Below, one piece after another: positions 25,106 to 33,587 of a stretch of 64,000 bases of DNA. Positions within the stretch are counted from its first letter, which is position 1. The number at the start of each line of letters is the position of its first letter. The position numbers were made by a program, and so were the translations under genes. Under the pieces are notes generated by a model. The model worked only from the letters and a program-made list of their open reading frames with translations, was not told where the DNA came from and did not search any database. The stretch is from Agrococcus sp. ARC_14 (lineage in GTDB: Bacteria; Actinomycetota; Actinomycetes; Actinomycetales; Microbacteriaceae): assembly GCF_022436485.1 (NCBI RefSeq), contig NZ_JAKUDO010000001.1:930001-994000 (forward strand). The letters are read 5' to 3'.

Positions 25106-25594
25106 TCAGTGCTCCAGCGAGCGCAGCGCCAGCGCCGCCTCGACGACGGCCTCCGCCGCCTCGCGGCCCTTGTCCTCCTTGGAGCCGGGCAGGCCCGCGC
25201 GGTCGATGCCCTGCTGCTCGTCGTCGAGGGTGAGCACGCCGAAGCCGATCGGCTTGCCCGTGCGCAGGGCCGCGTGGGTGAGGCCGATCGTCGCGGCCTC
25301 CGAGACGTACTCGAAGTGGGGCGTGCCGCCGCGGATGATGACGCCGAGCGCCACCGCGCCGTCGAAGCCGGCCTCGAGCGCGGCCTGCGCCACGACCGGC
25401 AGCTCGAACGAGCCCGGGACCGGCAGCTCTGTCACCTCCGCGCCCATCTCGGCGAGCGCGCGGCGCGCACCCTCGAGCAGCCCGGTCGCGATCTGCTCGT
25501 GCCAGCGGCCGTGCACGATCACGATCCGCAGCCCGCTCGCGTCGAGACCCGTGCCATCCGCTGTTGTGCTCTCGGGGCGTCCTTCTCCAGCCAT
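25106..25594 (-). CDS. ribH: 6,7-dimethyl-8-ribityllumazine synthase
   Basis: A 162-residue subunit of the lumazine synthase shell. It condenses 5-amino-6-ribitylaminouracil with 3,4-dihydroxy-2-butanone 4-phosphate. Diagnostic parts are LPVPGSFELPVVAQAAL, GVIIRGGTPHFEYVSEAATIG (with the active-site His region), FGVLTLDDEQQGIDRAG and KGREAAEA. It has a ~20-residue extension before GLRIVIVHGRWH. Last gene of the minus-strand riboflavin operon; it begins 3 bases after the ribBA stop. Confidence 0.95.
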   Translation of the reverse strand: MAGEGRPESTTADGTGLDASGLRIVIVHGRWHEQIATGLLEGARRALAEMGAEVTELPVPGSFELPVVAQAALEAGFDGAVALGVIIRGGTPHFEYVSEAATIGLTHAALRTGKPIGFGVLTLDDEQQGIDRAGLPGSKEDKGREAAEAVVEAALALRSLEH

Positions 25595-25597
25595 GGC

Positions 25598-26866
25598 TCA
25601 GCCTTCTCCCTGCTCGTCGTTCTGTGCGATCACGGCCGGCAGGCGGTGACCCATGCGGTCGCGCTTGGCCTCGAGGTAGTGCTCGTTGAAGGCGCCCACG
25701 CCCACCAGCAGCGGCACCAGCTCCTCCACGGCGACGCCGTGCTGCTCGAGCGCGTCGCGCTTGAGTGGATTGTTCGACAGCAGGCGGATGGACTCCACGC
25801 CCTGCAGCCGGATGATCGCCGCGGCCGCACCGTACTCGCGGGCGTCGGCGGGCAGGCCGAGTGCGAGGTTGGCATCGAGCGTGTCGAGGCCGTCCTCCTG
25901 CAGCCGGTAGGCGCGCAGCTTGTTGATGAGGCCGATGCCGCGCCCCTCCTGGCCGCGCAGGTAGACCACCATGCCGTTGCCGGCCTCCTGGATCTGCTGC
26001 ATCGCCGCGTCGAGCTGCGGCCCGCACTCGCACTTCAGCGAGTGCAGCGCCTCGCCCGTGAGGCATTCGGAGTGCACCCGCACGAGCGCGCCATCGGCGA
26101 GCGCGTCACCGGCGATGATCGCCAGGTGGTCTGCGCCGGTCTGCCGGTCGCGGTAGGCCGCGATGCGGAAGGTGCCGAACTGCGTCGGCACGTTCGTCTC
26201 GACCTCGAAGGAGACGCGTGCCGACTCCTCGTTGGCTCCGCCGCACGCGGTGGGCAGACCGCCGGCGTCGAGGTAGTCGATGAGGTCCGCGATCGTGATG
26301 AGCGGCAGGTCGTGCTCCTCGCCGAAGGCGATGAGCGACGGCAGCCGGCGCATCTCGCCGGCATCCTCGACGAGCTCGCCGATGACGCCGACGGGGGACA
26401 GGCCCGCGAGCTGGGTGAGCTCGACGGCAGCCTCGGTGTGCCCTGCGCGAGCGCGCACGCCGCCCTCGACAGCCCGCAGCGGCACGATGTGGCCGGGGCG
26501 GCGCAGGCTCGTCGCATCCGACGTCGGGTCGGCGAGCACCCGCAGCGTGTGCGCGCGGTCGTCGGCCGAGATGCCGGTGGAGGAGCGATCGGCCGCGTCG
26601 ATCGTGATCGTGTAGGCCGTGCCGCGCTCATCCTCGTTCTCGAGCACCATGAGCGGCAGGCCCAGGTCGTCGGCGCGATCCGCGGTGAGCGGCGCGCACA
26701 GGTAGCCGGAGGTGTGGCGCACCATGAAGGCGATCCACTCCGCGGTCGCGAGCTGCGCCGACATGATGAGGTCGCCCTCGTTCTCGCGGCCCTCGTCGTC
26801 GACGACGATCACGGGCTTGCCCTCCTTGAGGGCGCGCAGCGCGACGTCGATGGTGGTGATGCTCAT
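25598..26866 (-). CDS. ribBA: Bifunctional 3,4-dihydroxy-2-butanone 4-phosphate synthase / GTP cyclohydrolase II
   Basis: A 422-residue fusion that feeds both branches of riboflavin synthesis. The N-terminal ~200 residues are DHBP synthase (DDEGRENEGDLIMSAQ, TGISADDRAHTLR, GHTEAAVELTQLAGL). The C-terminal half is GTP cyclohydrolase II with the zinc cysteines in VHSECLTGEALHSLKCECG and the RGQEGRGIGL active-site loop. The start ATG 26866 overlaps the end of ribE by 4 bases. Both domains look complete. Confidence 0.95.
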   Translation of the reverse strand: MSITTIDVALRALKEGKPVIVVDDEGRENEGDLIMSAQLATAEWIAFMVRHTSGYLCAPLTADRADDLGLPLMVLENEDERGTAYTITIDAADRSSTGISADDRAHTLRVLADPTSDATSLRRPGHIVPLRAVEGGVRARAGHTEAAVELTQLAGLSPVGVIGELVEDAGEMRRLPSLIAFGEEHDLPLITIADLIDYLDAGGLPTACGGANEESARVSFEVETNVPTQFGTFRIAAYRDRQTGADHLAIIAGDALADGALVRVHSECLTGEALHSLKCECGPQLDAAMQQIQEAGNGMVVYLRGQEGRGIGLINKLRAYRLQEDGLDTLDANLALGLPADAREYGAAAAIIRLQGVESIRLLSNNPLKRDALEQHGVAVEELVPLLVGVGAFNEHYLEAKRDRMGHRLPAVIAQNDEQGEG

Positions 26867-27477
26867 CGCCTGGCCTCCAGCTGCAGCATGCGCTCGACGT
26901 GGCGGGCGACGATGTCGGTCTCGATGTTGACGCGCTCGCCGACCTCGCGGAAGCCGAGCGTCGTGGTCGCGAGCGTCTCGGGGATGAGCGAGACCTCGAA
27001 CCACTGCGCGGCCTCGTCGGGTGCGCTGATGCCCGAGACCGTGAGCGAGATGCCGTCGATCGCGATCGAGCCCTTCGTGGTCACGAGGTGGGCGTGCTCG
27101 GGATCGAGCGAGAAGCGCACGGTGCGCTGCCCGTCGCCCTCGGTGATCAGGAGCACCTCGGCCGTGCCGTCGATGTGGCCCTGCACGATGTGGCCGCCCA
27201 GCCGGTCGCCGACCGCGGCCGCGCGCTCCAGGTTCACGCGGTCACCCGCCGTGCGGTCGCCCAGCGTGGACATGTCGACCGAGACCTGCATGACGTCGGC
27301 CGTGAACGCATCCGCCGTCTGCTCCACGACCGTCAGGCACAGCCCGTTGACGGCGATCGAGTCGCCGTGGGATGCGTCGCTGACCGCAAGGGGTCCGCGC
27401 ACGGTGAGGCGCCACGCCTGGCCGCTGCGCTCGAACGAGATGACCTCGCCGAGCTCTTCGATGATGCCGGTGAACAT
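26863..27477 (-). CDS. ribE: Riboflavin synthase alpha subunit
   Basis: A 204-residue enzyme made of two similar beta barrels, which dismutates two lumazines to riboflavin. The N-terminus MFTGIIEELGEV is diagnostic; each half repeats a pattern (GDSIAVNGLCLTVV in the first, GSIAIDGISLTVS in the second), and GHIVQGHIDGTAEV lies at the domain junction. The start ATG 27477 overlaps the ribD stop by one base, and the stop overlaps ribBA by four. Confidence 0.95.
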   Translation of the reverse strand: MFTGIIEELGEVISFERSGQAWRLTVRGPLAVSDASHGDSIAVNGLCLTVVEQTADAFTADVMQVSVDMSTLGDRTAGDRVNLERAAAVGDRLGGHIVQGHIDGTAEVLLITEGDGQRTVRFSLDPEHAHLVTTKGSIAIDGISLTVSGISAPDEAAQWFEVSLIPETLATTTLGFREVGERVNIETDIVARHVERMLQLEARR

Positions 27478-28493
27478 CACTGCTCGCTCTCTGTCGTGGC
27501 CTCGACCAGGAGGTCGTTGCCAAGCTGCTCGAGCCGTGTCACCGTGAGGCGGCGCTGCTCGTCGATCGTCTCGACGCCGAGGTCGTCGAGAGCCGTGCGC
27601 GGGCCCCCGATCAGGGTCGGCGCGAGGTAGACGGTGAGGCGGTCGGCGAGCCCTGCGCGGATGAACGCGCTCGCGAGGGTCGGCCCGCCCTCCACGTAGA
27701 GGGTCTGGATGCCGGAGGCGGCGAGGGCGAAGAGCTCGCGCTCGAGCTCGTGGCCGGCCGTGCGCAGCTCGCGCGGGTGCTGCCGGACGGCAGCGTCGGC
27801 GGGGATGGCGCGCTCGCCGAAGACGATCGGGATCGGCTGCGGGACGTCGTCGACGCCCTCGATGCGTGCGGTCAGTCGAGGGTCGTCGGCGAGCACCGTG
27901 CCCGTGCCGACGGCGATCGCGTCGTGGGCGCTGCGCTCGCGGTGCACGTCGGCGCGGGCCTGGGGGCCGGTGATCCACTGACTGGTGCCGTCAGCGGCGG
28001 CGGCGCGGCCGTCGAGGGACTGCGCCCACTTCACGGTCACGCGCGGGCGCCCGGTGCGCTGCACGAACAGCCAGTCGGCGATCAGGGCATCGGCCTCGTG
28101 CTCGCCGTGGCGGTGGACGTCGACGCCGCCCTCAGCCAGGCGCGTGCTGCCGCCGCTCGAGGCTTCCCCGGGGTCGGCGGCGCCGTAGACGACGCGGCCG
28201 ATGCCGGCGCTCAGCAGCGCGGCGGCACAAGGGCCGGTGCGGCCGGTGTGGTTGCAGGGCTCGAGGGTGACGACGGCCGTCGCGCCGCGCGCCTGCGCGG
28301 GATTCACGCGCGAGAGCGCATCGACCTCGGCGTGCGCGGTGCCGGCACCGCGGTGCCAGCCCTCTGCCAGCATCCGGCCATCGGCAGCGAGGATGACGGC
28401 GCCCACCTGCGGGTTGATGCCGCGCGGACCGCGCAGTGCGAGCTCGCGAGCGCGCGCCATCGCGGCGCGCTCTGCGGCGGTGATCCCGGACAT
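27477..28493 (-). CDS. ribD: Bifunctional riboflavin biosynthesis deaminase/reductase
   Basis: A 338-residue enzyme catalysing deamination then reduction of the pyrimidine intermediate. The deaminase half has the zinc motif HAEVDAL and LEPCNHTGRTGPCAAAL. The reductase half has VTVKWAQSLDGRAAAADGTSQWITG and VEGGPTLASAFI. The start ATG 28493 is preceded by AGAGGAACGG. It is the first gene of ribD-ribE-ribBA-ribH and lies directly downstream of an FMN riboswitch, so the operon should be shut down by FMN. Confidence 0.95.
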   Translation of the reverse strand: MSGITAAERAAMARARELALRGPRGINPQVGAVILAADGRMLAEGWHRGAGTAHAEVDALSRVNPAQARGATAVVTLEPCNHTGRTGPCAAALLSAGIGRVVYGAADPGEASSGGSTRLAEGGVDVHRHGEHEADALIADWLFVQRTGRPRVTVKWAQSLDGRAAAADGTSQWITGPQARADVHRERSAHDAIAVGTGTVLADDPRLTARIEGVDDVPQPIPIVFGERAIPADAAVRQHPRELRTAGHELERELFALAASGIQTLYVEGGPTLASAFIRAGLADRLTVYLAPTLIGGPRTALDDLGVETIDEQRRLTVTRLEQLGNDLLVEATTESEQ

Positions 28494-28525
28494 CCGTTCC
28501 TCTCCGAACGCGCGCGGGGATCCGA

Positions 28526-28543
28526 GGGGTCGCAAGCGACCCC
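28526..28543 (-). terminator. Expression-platform hairpin of the FMN riboswitch
   Basis: GGGGTCGC (28526-28533) is followed after AA by GCGACCCC (28536-28543), a near-perfect GC hairpin between the aptamer and the ribD start. No T-run follows on the minus strand, and the ribD SD lies about 22 bases further on. It may act as a weak terminator or be part of a helix that controls SD access. Confidence 0.6.
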
Positions 28544-28550
28544 GCGTGCG

Positions 28551-28677
28551 CCTCCCCTCCGGACTCTCACCGTCGGTGCTGGAATTCCACCAGCTCAACC
28601 GGGCGAGCGCTCATCGTGACGCGTTCGCTCGGGTCGCGGACTCTCACCGCCGGTTCAGACTTGCACTGACCCCGGGC
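28551..28677 (-). promoter_or_regulatory. FMN riboswitch (RFN element)
   Basis: On the minus strand the conserved RFN blocks are easily read in order: GGGGTCAGTGCAAGTCTGAA, CCGGCGGTGAGAGTCCGCGA, CCCGGTTGAGCTGGTGGAAT, then CCGACGGTGAGAGTCCGGA and GGGGAGG. Only the variable P3-type stem (around 28607-28632) differs in length. FMN binding is known to turn off rib operons through this element. It sits upstream of ribD. Confidence 0.95.
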
Positions 28678-28690
28678 ACGTTGCTCTCAC

Positions 28691-28696
28691 ACCCTA
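28691..28696 (-). promoter_or_regulatory. -10 box TAGGGT for the riboflavin operon
   Basis: On the minus strand TAGGGT lies about 14 bases before the first riboswitch block, which would start the RNA close to 28684. No good -35 is visible. The next ~80 bases upstream hold no gene. Confidence 0.45.
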
Positions 28697-28776
28697 CAAC
28701 TCGGCTGCAGCCGCGCTCATTCCCGCCGTCATGCGGCGACCCCGCGGTCCCGCGGCCCCGCTGCCGCCGCGCCGTC

Positions 28777-28873
28777 CTGCACAACGCAAGCCCGAGCGCC
28801 AAAGAGTGCAGTCCCTGTGGATCGTGGCCGCTGTGTCAGGCGAAGAGCGGTGCGGGAGGCTTGCGTTGTGCAG
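28777..28873. repeat. Inverted-repeat element, copy A (upstream of DUF559 gene 1)
   Basis: CTGCACAACGCAAGCC (28777-28792) is exactly complementary to GGCTTGCGTTGTGCAG (28858-28873), giving 16-bp arms around a 65-base centre. The centre contains CAGTCCCTGTGGATCGTGGC, resembling CAGCCCGTGGACCACGGCGC in copy B at 29835-29925. The gap 28700-28950 holds no gene apart from this element. Confidence 0.75.
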
Positions 28874-28950
28874 TCCAGAGGGCGACGAGTTGTGCACAGG
28901 TGCGGAGATCGACCCTGCCGGGTCTCGGGAACTGGCGCATCCTGGCGCGC

Positions 28951-29811
28951 ATGTCTACGCTCCGGCCGCTGCCGCAAGGGGAGACCCGAGTCGATGAATA
29001 CCGGGAGCTTCTGGCGCAGGGCAGCTCGCGCGCGGCGATCGACGAGGGCCTGCGGCTCGGGCTGATCATGCGTGCGCGCCGCGACGTCTATGTCTGGCAG
29101 CCCGCCTCCGAGCAACTGATGCAGGCGCTCAGGATCGGTGGACGTCTGGCTTGCGCATCCGCGGCTGAGGCGCTGGGGCTCTGGGTGCCACGAGACGGTC
29201 GGCTGCACGTGCACCTCTGGGATGGCTCGACGCGACTTCGAGACCCACGGGATGCCAAGCGTCGGCTCCAGCGCCGCGACGGGATCGTGCTGCACTGGGC
29301 GGACCTTGACGAGAATGACGGCACTCGCTGCTCGACCTCGGCCGGTGCGGCTGTGCGCTGCATCGCGCGCTGCCTCGGCGTGCAGGAGGCGATCCGCGTG
29401 GCTGACTCCGCGCTGCAGCGAGGGCTCGCAAGTCTCGCCGAGATGAGAGCGGCGCTCGAGGGATTCGATTGGCTTGAGGAGCCGGCCATCAGCGCCGTCG
29501 ATGCCCTCTGCGGCTCCGGCTACGAGACTGACGCCAAACTTCTCCTCCGTGCTGCCGGATTGGACTTCAGCCAGCAGGTGCGCATCCCTCGTGTCGGGAT
29601 CGTCGACTTCGTCGTCGGTGGCTGCGTCATCGTCGAGATCGATGGCCGAGAGACGCACGCAGACACGTTTGAGGGGGATAGGGCCCGCGACACAGAGGCT
29701 CTGCTCCAGGGCTACGTCACGGTTCGGCTCTCAGCCGCTTGGCTGGACCGCAACGCGCACCGCTTCGTCGCCGTGGTCCGTGCTGCGTTGGCGCTACACC
29801 CTCGCGGCTGA
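28951..29811 (+). CDS. DUF559-type endonuclease-fold protein with AbiEi-like N-terminus (gene 1)
   Basis: A 286-residue protein. The first ~60 residues resemble the winged-helix start of AbiEi-like antitoxins (SRAAIDEGLRLGLIMRARRDVYVW). The C-terminal ~110 residues fit the DUF559/Vsr-like PD-(D/E)XK fold, with a Glu in YETDAKLLLRAAGL and the D..ExD pattern in VDFVVGGCVIVEIDG. Families like this are frequent in Microbacteriaceae, mostly uncharacterised; DNA cleavage is inferred from fold. The start ATG 28951 has a CATCCT box 7 bases before it. No toxin partner is adjacent. Related inverted repeats flank the gene. Confidence 0.72.
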   Translation: MSTLRPLPQGETRVDEYRELLAQGSSRAAIDEGLRLGLIMRARRDVYVWQPASEQLMQALRIGGRLACASAAEALGLWVPRDGRLHVHLWDGSTRLRDPRDAKRRLQRRDGIVLHWADLDENDGTRCSTSAGAAVRCIARCLGVQEAIRVADSALQRGLASLAEMRAALEGFDWLEEPAISAVDALCGSGYETDAKLLLRAAGLDFSQQVRIPRVGIVDFVVGGCVIVEIDGRETHADTFEGDRARDTEALLQGYVTVRLSAAWLDRNAHRFVAVVRAALALHPRG

Positions 29812-29834
29812 GCCCCAGGGGCCTCGGCGTCCCG

Positions 29835-29925
29835 GCACAACGCAAGCAGACGCGAGGCAACTCGCGGCAGCCCGTGGACCACGGCGCATGCCCCGCGCGA
29901 TCAGTGGCTAGGGCTTGCGTTATGC
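29835..29925. repeat. Inverted-repeat element, copy B (downstream of DUF559 gene 1)
   Basis: GCACAACGCAAGC (29835-29847) pairs with GCTTGCGTTATGC (29913-29925) with one mismatch, the same arm sequence and orientation as copy A. The arms enclose a centre of similar length (65 bases) with a partly similar core. It begins 23 bases after the stop of the gene, so it may also terminate transcription. Confidence 0.72.
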
Positions 29926-29952
29926 ACGCGGACGATTGCGCAAGAGGATGGA

Positions 29953-30008
29953 TGCAGGGGTGCAGGGGTGCAGGGGTGCAGGGGTGCAGGCGTGCTGGGG
30001 TGCAGGCC
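29953..30008. repeat. 8-bp tandem repeat (TGCAGGGG, about 7 units)
   Basis: Units are TGCAGGGG four times (29953-29984), then the variants TGCAGGCG, TGCTGGGG and TGCAGGCC. It lies between copy B and the end of the acetyltransferase gene, outside any gene. Copy number is likely to vary by slippage. Confidence 0.8.
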
Positions 30009-30030
30009 GGCAGGCGCCCCGGCGGCGGGC

Positions 30031-30579
30031 TCAGTCGAGTCGCGGCCAGGGGCGCGCGCCGGCAGGCGCGCCGCCAGCGACTCGCACCGCGAAGTGCTGC
30101 GTGACCGGCTCGCCCCGCTGCGTGCCCTCTCGGGTGCCGAGATAGGTGAAGCCTGCGGCCTTGGCGACCCGCATCGAACCCAGGTTGCCGTCGAAACAGC
30201 TCCAGATGACCTCGGGCCACGTCAAGCAGCCCTCCGCGTGCCCGACCAACGTGCGCAGCGCATCCGCCATCAGGCCCTTGCCCTGCGCGGACGGGTGCAG
30301 CCAGAAGCCCACCTCGCCCTCATCCGTGCGGAGGCCGATGACGCCCGCCAGCGGCCCGCGCAGCGACTCGCGGATCGCCCACACCCGCTCATCGTGCTCG
30401 CCGCGCCAGCCGGCGGGCACGAAGCCACGCACGAACTCCTCGGCGTCGGTGCGCCCGTAGGGCACGGGAACCTCGAGGAAGCGCTCCGCCTGTTCGGTCG
30501 AGCACGCTTCGACGACGCGGTCGACGTCCTCCTCGCGGAGGGCCGTCAGCACGACCTTGCCGCCCATGATCGGCAGCAT
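30031..30579 (-). CDS. GNAT-family acetyltransferase (RimJ/RimL-like)
   Basis: A 182-residue acetyltransferase. It has TALREEDVDRVVEAC at the start, GPLAGVIGLRT, EVGFWLHPSAQGKGLMADALRTL (acetyl-CoA loop) and WSCFDGNLGSMRVAKAAGFTYLGTREG, which together match RimJ/RimL-type enzymes that modify ribosomal or other proteins. Start uncertain: ATG 30579 (used) or ATG 30567, 4 residues in; neither has a strong SD. It lies 37 bases after trpS on the same strand and is probably co-transcribed. Confidence 0.82.
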   Translation of the reverse strand: MLPIMGGKVVLTALREEDVDRVVEACSTEQAERFLEVPVPYGRTDAEEFVRGFVPAGWRGEHDERVWAIRESLRGPLAGVIGLRTDEGEVGFWLHPSAQGKGLMADALRTLVGHAEGCLTWPEVIWSCFDGNLGSMRVAKAAGFTYLGTREGTQRGEPVTQHFAVRVAGGAPAGARPWPRLD

Positions 30580-30616
30580 GGGCCCGGCCAGGGCGGTCAC
30601 TGCGAGCTCTGCGCGG

Positions 30617-31612
30617 TCATCGCAGCCCCATCGCCCCCATGGCGCGAGCCAGCGTCGCATCGGCGACCTCGGCGGCGCGGTCGGCGTTCGCAGCCAGCAG
30701 CCGGTCGAGCTCGGCGGGGTCGGCGAGCAGCTCGAGCGTGCGCTCGCGCACCGGTGCCAGCTCGGCCACCACCGCGTCGGCGACCTCGGTCTTGAAGACA
30801 CCGTAGCCCTGGCCGTCGAAGTGCGCCTCGAGGTCAGCGACCGGTGTGCCGGTCATGGCGCTGAGGATGTCGAGCAGGTTCGTGACGCCCGGCTTCGACT
30901 CCTTGTCGGCGCGGATCGCACCGTCGGTGTCGGTGACCGCCGAGCGGATCTTCTTCGCCGTCTTCGCCGGGTCGTCGAGCAGCCAGACGATGCCCTTGTC
31001 GTTGTCTGCCGACTTCGACATCTTCGCCTTCGGGTCCTGCAGGTCGTAGATGCGGGCGCCGTCGGCCAGGATCCGCGGCTTCGGGATGGTGAAGGTCGGA
31101 CCGAACCGCTTGTTGAAGCGCTCGGCCAGATCGCGCGTGAGCTCGACGTGCTGCTTCTGGTCGTCGCCGACCGGCACGATCTCGGCGTCGTAGAGCAGGA
31201 TGTCGGCCGCCATCAGGATCGGGTAGGTGAACAGGCCGACCGAGGCCGCCTCCTGCCCGCCGCGGGCCGTCTTGTCCTTGAACTGCGTCATCCGGCTCGC
31301 CTCGCCGAAGCCCGTGATGGTGCCCAGCAGCCAGGCGAGCTGCGCGTGCGCGGCGACGTGCGACTGCACGTAGAGGCACGCGCGGTCGGGGTCGATGCCG
31401 CCCGCGATGTACTGCGCGGCGAGCGTGCGCACCTGCTCGCGCAGCACATCCGGAGCCTGCGGCACGGTGATCGCGTGCAGGTCGACGATCGAGAAGAAGG
31501 CATCGTGATCCTGCTGCAGGCCGCGCCACTGCTGCAGCGCGCCGATGTAGTTGCCGAGGTGGAGCGAGCCCGAGGAGGGCTGCATCCCCGAGTAGAGCCG
31601 GGGGTGTGCCAT
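30617..31612 (-). CDS. trpS: Tryptophan--tRNA ligase
   Basis: A 331-residue class I aminoacyl-tRNA synthetase. The HIGH-like motif is [14 protein letters not shown] near residues 13-26 and the KMSKS loop is [14 protein letters not shown] near 195. [19 protein letters not shown], which binds tRNA/Trp, is also present. The start ATG 31612 lies 8 bases after the end of the exonuclease III gene on the same strand, consistent with an operon xth-trpS-acetyltransferase. Confidence 0.96.
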   Translation of the reverse strand: MAHPRLYSGMQPSSGSLHLGNYIGALQQWRGLQQDHDAFFSIVDLHAITVPQAPDVLREQVRTLAAQYIAGGIDPDRACLYVQSHVAAHAQLAWLLGTITGFGEASRMTQFKDKTARGGQEAASVGLFTYPILMAADILLYDAEIVPVGDDQKQHVELTRDLAERFNKRFGPTFTIPKPRILADGARIYDLQDPKAKMSKSADNDKGIVWLLDDPAKTAKKIRSAVTDTDGAIRADKESKPGVTNLLDILSAMTGTPVADLEAHFDGQGYGVFKTEVADAVVAELAPVRERTLELLADPAELDRLLAANADRAAEVADATLARAMGAMGLR

Positions 31613-31620
31613 GGGGATCC

Positions 31621-32448
31621 CTAGAGGTTGTAGTCGACGACGACGGGGGCGTGGTCGGACCAGCGCGTGTCGTAGGAGGGGTAGCGGTCGACGCGGTAGT
31701 CGGTGGCGACGGCCGCGAGCGCGGGGGAGGCGAGCTGGTAGTCGATGCGCCAGCCGGTGTCCGTGTCGAACGCCTTGCCGCGCTGCGACCACCAGGTGTA
31801 GGGCCCGTCGACGTCAGGATGCGCGGCACGGCCGACGTCGACCCATCCGTGGCCGCGGCCGCGCACGCCGTCGACGCCGGTCACCATGCCGGTGCCGAGG
31901 AAGCGATCGAAGTAGGAGCGCTCCTGGGGCAGGAAGCCGGCGCTCTTCTGATTGCCGCGCCAGTTCTTGATGTCGAGCGGTGTGTGGCCGACGTTGAGGT
32001 CGCCCATCACGACGACGTGCTCGGTGTGCGCACGCAGCTGCGGCAGGCGCTTGGCCATCGCGTCGAGGAAGCGGTACTTCGCGACCTGCTTGGGCGTGTT
32101 CACCTCGCCGGAGTGGACGTAGGTCGAGACGACGGTGAGCGGCGTCTCGCCGATCAGGAAGTCGGCCTCGAGCCAGCGCCCCTTCGTGTCGAAGGTCTTC
32201 AGGCCGATGTCGGTGCGGTGCGCGATCGAGGGCTCGCGGGAGAGCACGGCGACGCCGGCGCGGCCCTTCGCGGTCGCGGGGTCGTGCAGCATGTGCCAGC
32301 CGGGCACGAGCGGGAGGAGGTCTTCATCCTGCGCCCGCACCTCCTGCAGCGCGACGATGTCGAAGCCGCCGGCTTCGAGCCAGTCGCCCATGCCCTTGCG
32401 GAACGCGGCGCGGACGCCGTTGACGTTGACGGAGGCGATTCGGACCAT
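31621..32448 (-). CDS. xth: Exodeoxyribonuclease III (AP endonuclease family)
   Basis: A 275-residue member of the endonuclease/exonuclease/phosphatase fold, acting in base-excision repair. Conserved parts are [12 protein letters not shown] (metal Asn), [10 protein letters not shown] (metal Glu), [28 protein letters not shown] (catalytic Asp and Asn), and the C-terminal WRIDYQLAS and [12 protein letters not shown] (catalytic Asp-His). The start ATG 32448 lies 7 bases after TAGGCT (32456-32461 on the minus strand), a leaderless-type promoter. Confidence 0.93.
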   Translation of the reverse strand: MVRIASVNVNGVRAAFRKGMGDWLEAGGFDIVALQEVRAQDEDLLPLVPGWHMLHDPATAKGRAGVAVLSREPSIAHRTDIGLKTFDTKGRWLEADFLIGETPLTVVSTYVHSGEVNTPKQVAKYRFLDAMAKRLPQLRAHTEHVVVMGDLNVGHTPLDIKNWRGNQKSAGFLPQERSYFDRFLGTGMVTGVDGVRGRGHGWVDVGRAAHPDVDGPYTWWSQRGKAFDTDTGWRIDYQLASPALAAVATDYRVDRYPSYDTRWSDHAPVVVDYNL

Positions 32449-32543
32449 GCCCTCGAGCCTACCGAGCCCCGCTGACGTGGCGCGTCCCGAGTGGGGCGAG
32501 GACAGCGGATGCTTCGAGGGCCGCGGAAACCTTTCCGAGTGTC

Positions 32544-33509
32544 TCAGCGCAACCGCTTCGCGAGCCGCTTGTGCGCGCGCACGGCGTTGAGGCTGGGACG
32601 CCTGCCCTCCTCGATCTCGGTCAGCAGCGCTTTCGCCTGCGCCGGCGTGAGCGTCGCGTCGATGCCGCCCGCCTCGACGAGCCGGGTATAGGCGCGGCCG
32701 ACCGGCGTGACCGCGACGAACGCCAGCGCCAGCAGCAGGATCTGCATGATGAACCCGAACCAGATCAGGATGATCACGGGGGCGGCGACACCGCCGAGCA
32801 GCGGATTGTTGTCGACGGCGCCGAAGAGCATCGAGGCGACCTGCTTGAGGCCGAAGAAGGCGATCGCGCAGGCGATCGCGGCGGGCACGATGACCTTGGC
32901 GGGCAGCCGCAGCCGGCCGCCGAAGCGATAGAGCAGCAGCACGATCGTGGTGTCGAGCACCAGCTGCACGGCGATGGCCAGCAACCAGGTCGCCCAGCCG
33001 AGGCCGAGTGCCTCGGCGAAGCCCTCGGTCACGATCAGCACGCCCGCCGACACGACCACCAGCAGCCCGATGCCGACCGCGACGCCCAGGTCGCCGAGCT
33101 TCAGCAGCACGAAGTTCGAGGGCGGCGAGCCGAGGTCGAACATGGCGCGAAAGCCCTCGCGGCTCACGGCGATCCAGGCGATCGCTGTGAACAGGATGGC
33201 AACGGCACCGATCGCGCCCGCCCAGCCCGCGATGCGGGTGCTCAGCAGCAGCTCGACGTCGACCGCACCGCCCTCACCGAACAGCCCCGGGATCGATGCG
33301 GAGATCGAGTCGATCACGGCGCTGCGCAGCTCCGGGTTGCCGCTCAGCACCGAGGAGAAGACCGCGAACGCGACGAACAGCGCGGCGAACAGCGACAGGA
33401 ATGCCTGCAGCGTCATGCCCTGCGCCAGCACCGGCCCGCGCATGTCGCCGAATCGCTGCCACGCCCGCACGGGCCATGACCGCATGATGCGCTCGATCAG
33501 CTGCTTCAT
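32544..33509 (-). CDS. YihY/virulence factor BrkB family membrane protein
   Basis: A 321-residue protein with about six transmembrane helices. The pattern GMTLQAFLSLFAALFVAFAVF near the start and FGGRLRLPAKVIVPAAIACAI and VILIWFGFIMQILLLALAFVAV later matches YihY/BrkB proteins. Their function is poorly known; the old ribonuclease BN assignment was a misannotation. A basic tail (LNAVRAHKRLAKRLR) ends the protein. It is transcribed divergently from ptsI. Confidence 0.88.
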   Translation of the reverse strand: MKQLIERIMRSWPVRAWQRFGDMRGPVLAQGMTLQAFLSLFAALFVAFAVFSSVLSGNPELRSAVIDSISASIPGLFGEGGAVDVELLLSTRIAGWAGAIGAVAILFTAIAWIAVSREGFRAMFDLGSPPSNFVLLKLGDLGVAVGIGLLVVVSAGVLIVTEGFAEALGLGWATWLLAIAVQLVLDTTIVLLLYRFGGRLRLPAKVIVPAAIACAIAFFGLKQVASMLFGAVDNNPLLGGVAAPVIILIWFGFIMQILLLALAFVAVTPVGRAYTRLVEAGGIDATLTPAQAKALLTEIEEGRRPSLNAVRAHKRLAKRLR

Positions 33510-33574
33510 CCCAACCTTCCGGCTCTCGCGGCAGCCAGCTCCGGATCGCGTGGCGGCCCTCCGACGGCTCAGCG

Positions 33575-33580
33575 TAGTGT
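33575..33580 (+). promoter_or_regulatory. -10 box TAGTGT, leaderless-type promoter
   Basis: TAGTGT with a 7-base spacer to ATG 33588 of the PTS enzyme I gene. Confidence 0.45.
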
Positions 33581-33587
33581 TGCCATC

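Noticed and set aside
28951..29811. Toxin-antitoxin pair with the AbiEi-like protein as antitoxin
   Set aside because: No AbiEii-like toxin gene lies on either side. The C-terminal domain is nuclease-like, so the protein is a different family that only shares the N-terminal fold.
29953..30008. 8-bp array as CRISPR
   Set aside because: Units are far too short, without spacers, and there are no cas genes.
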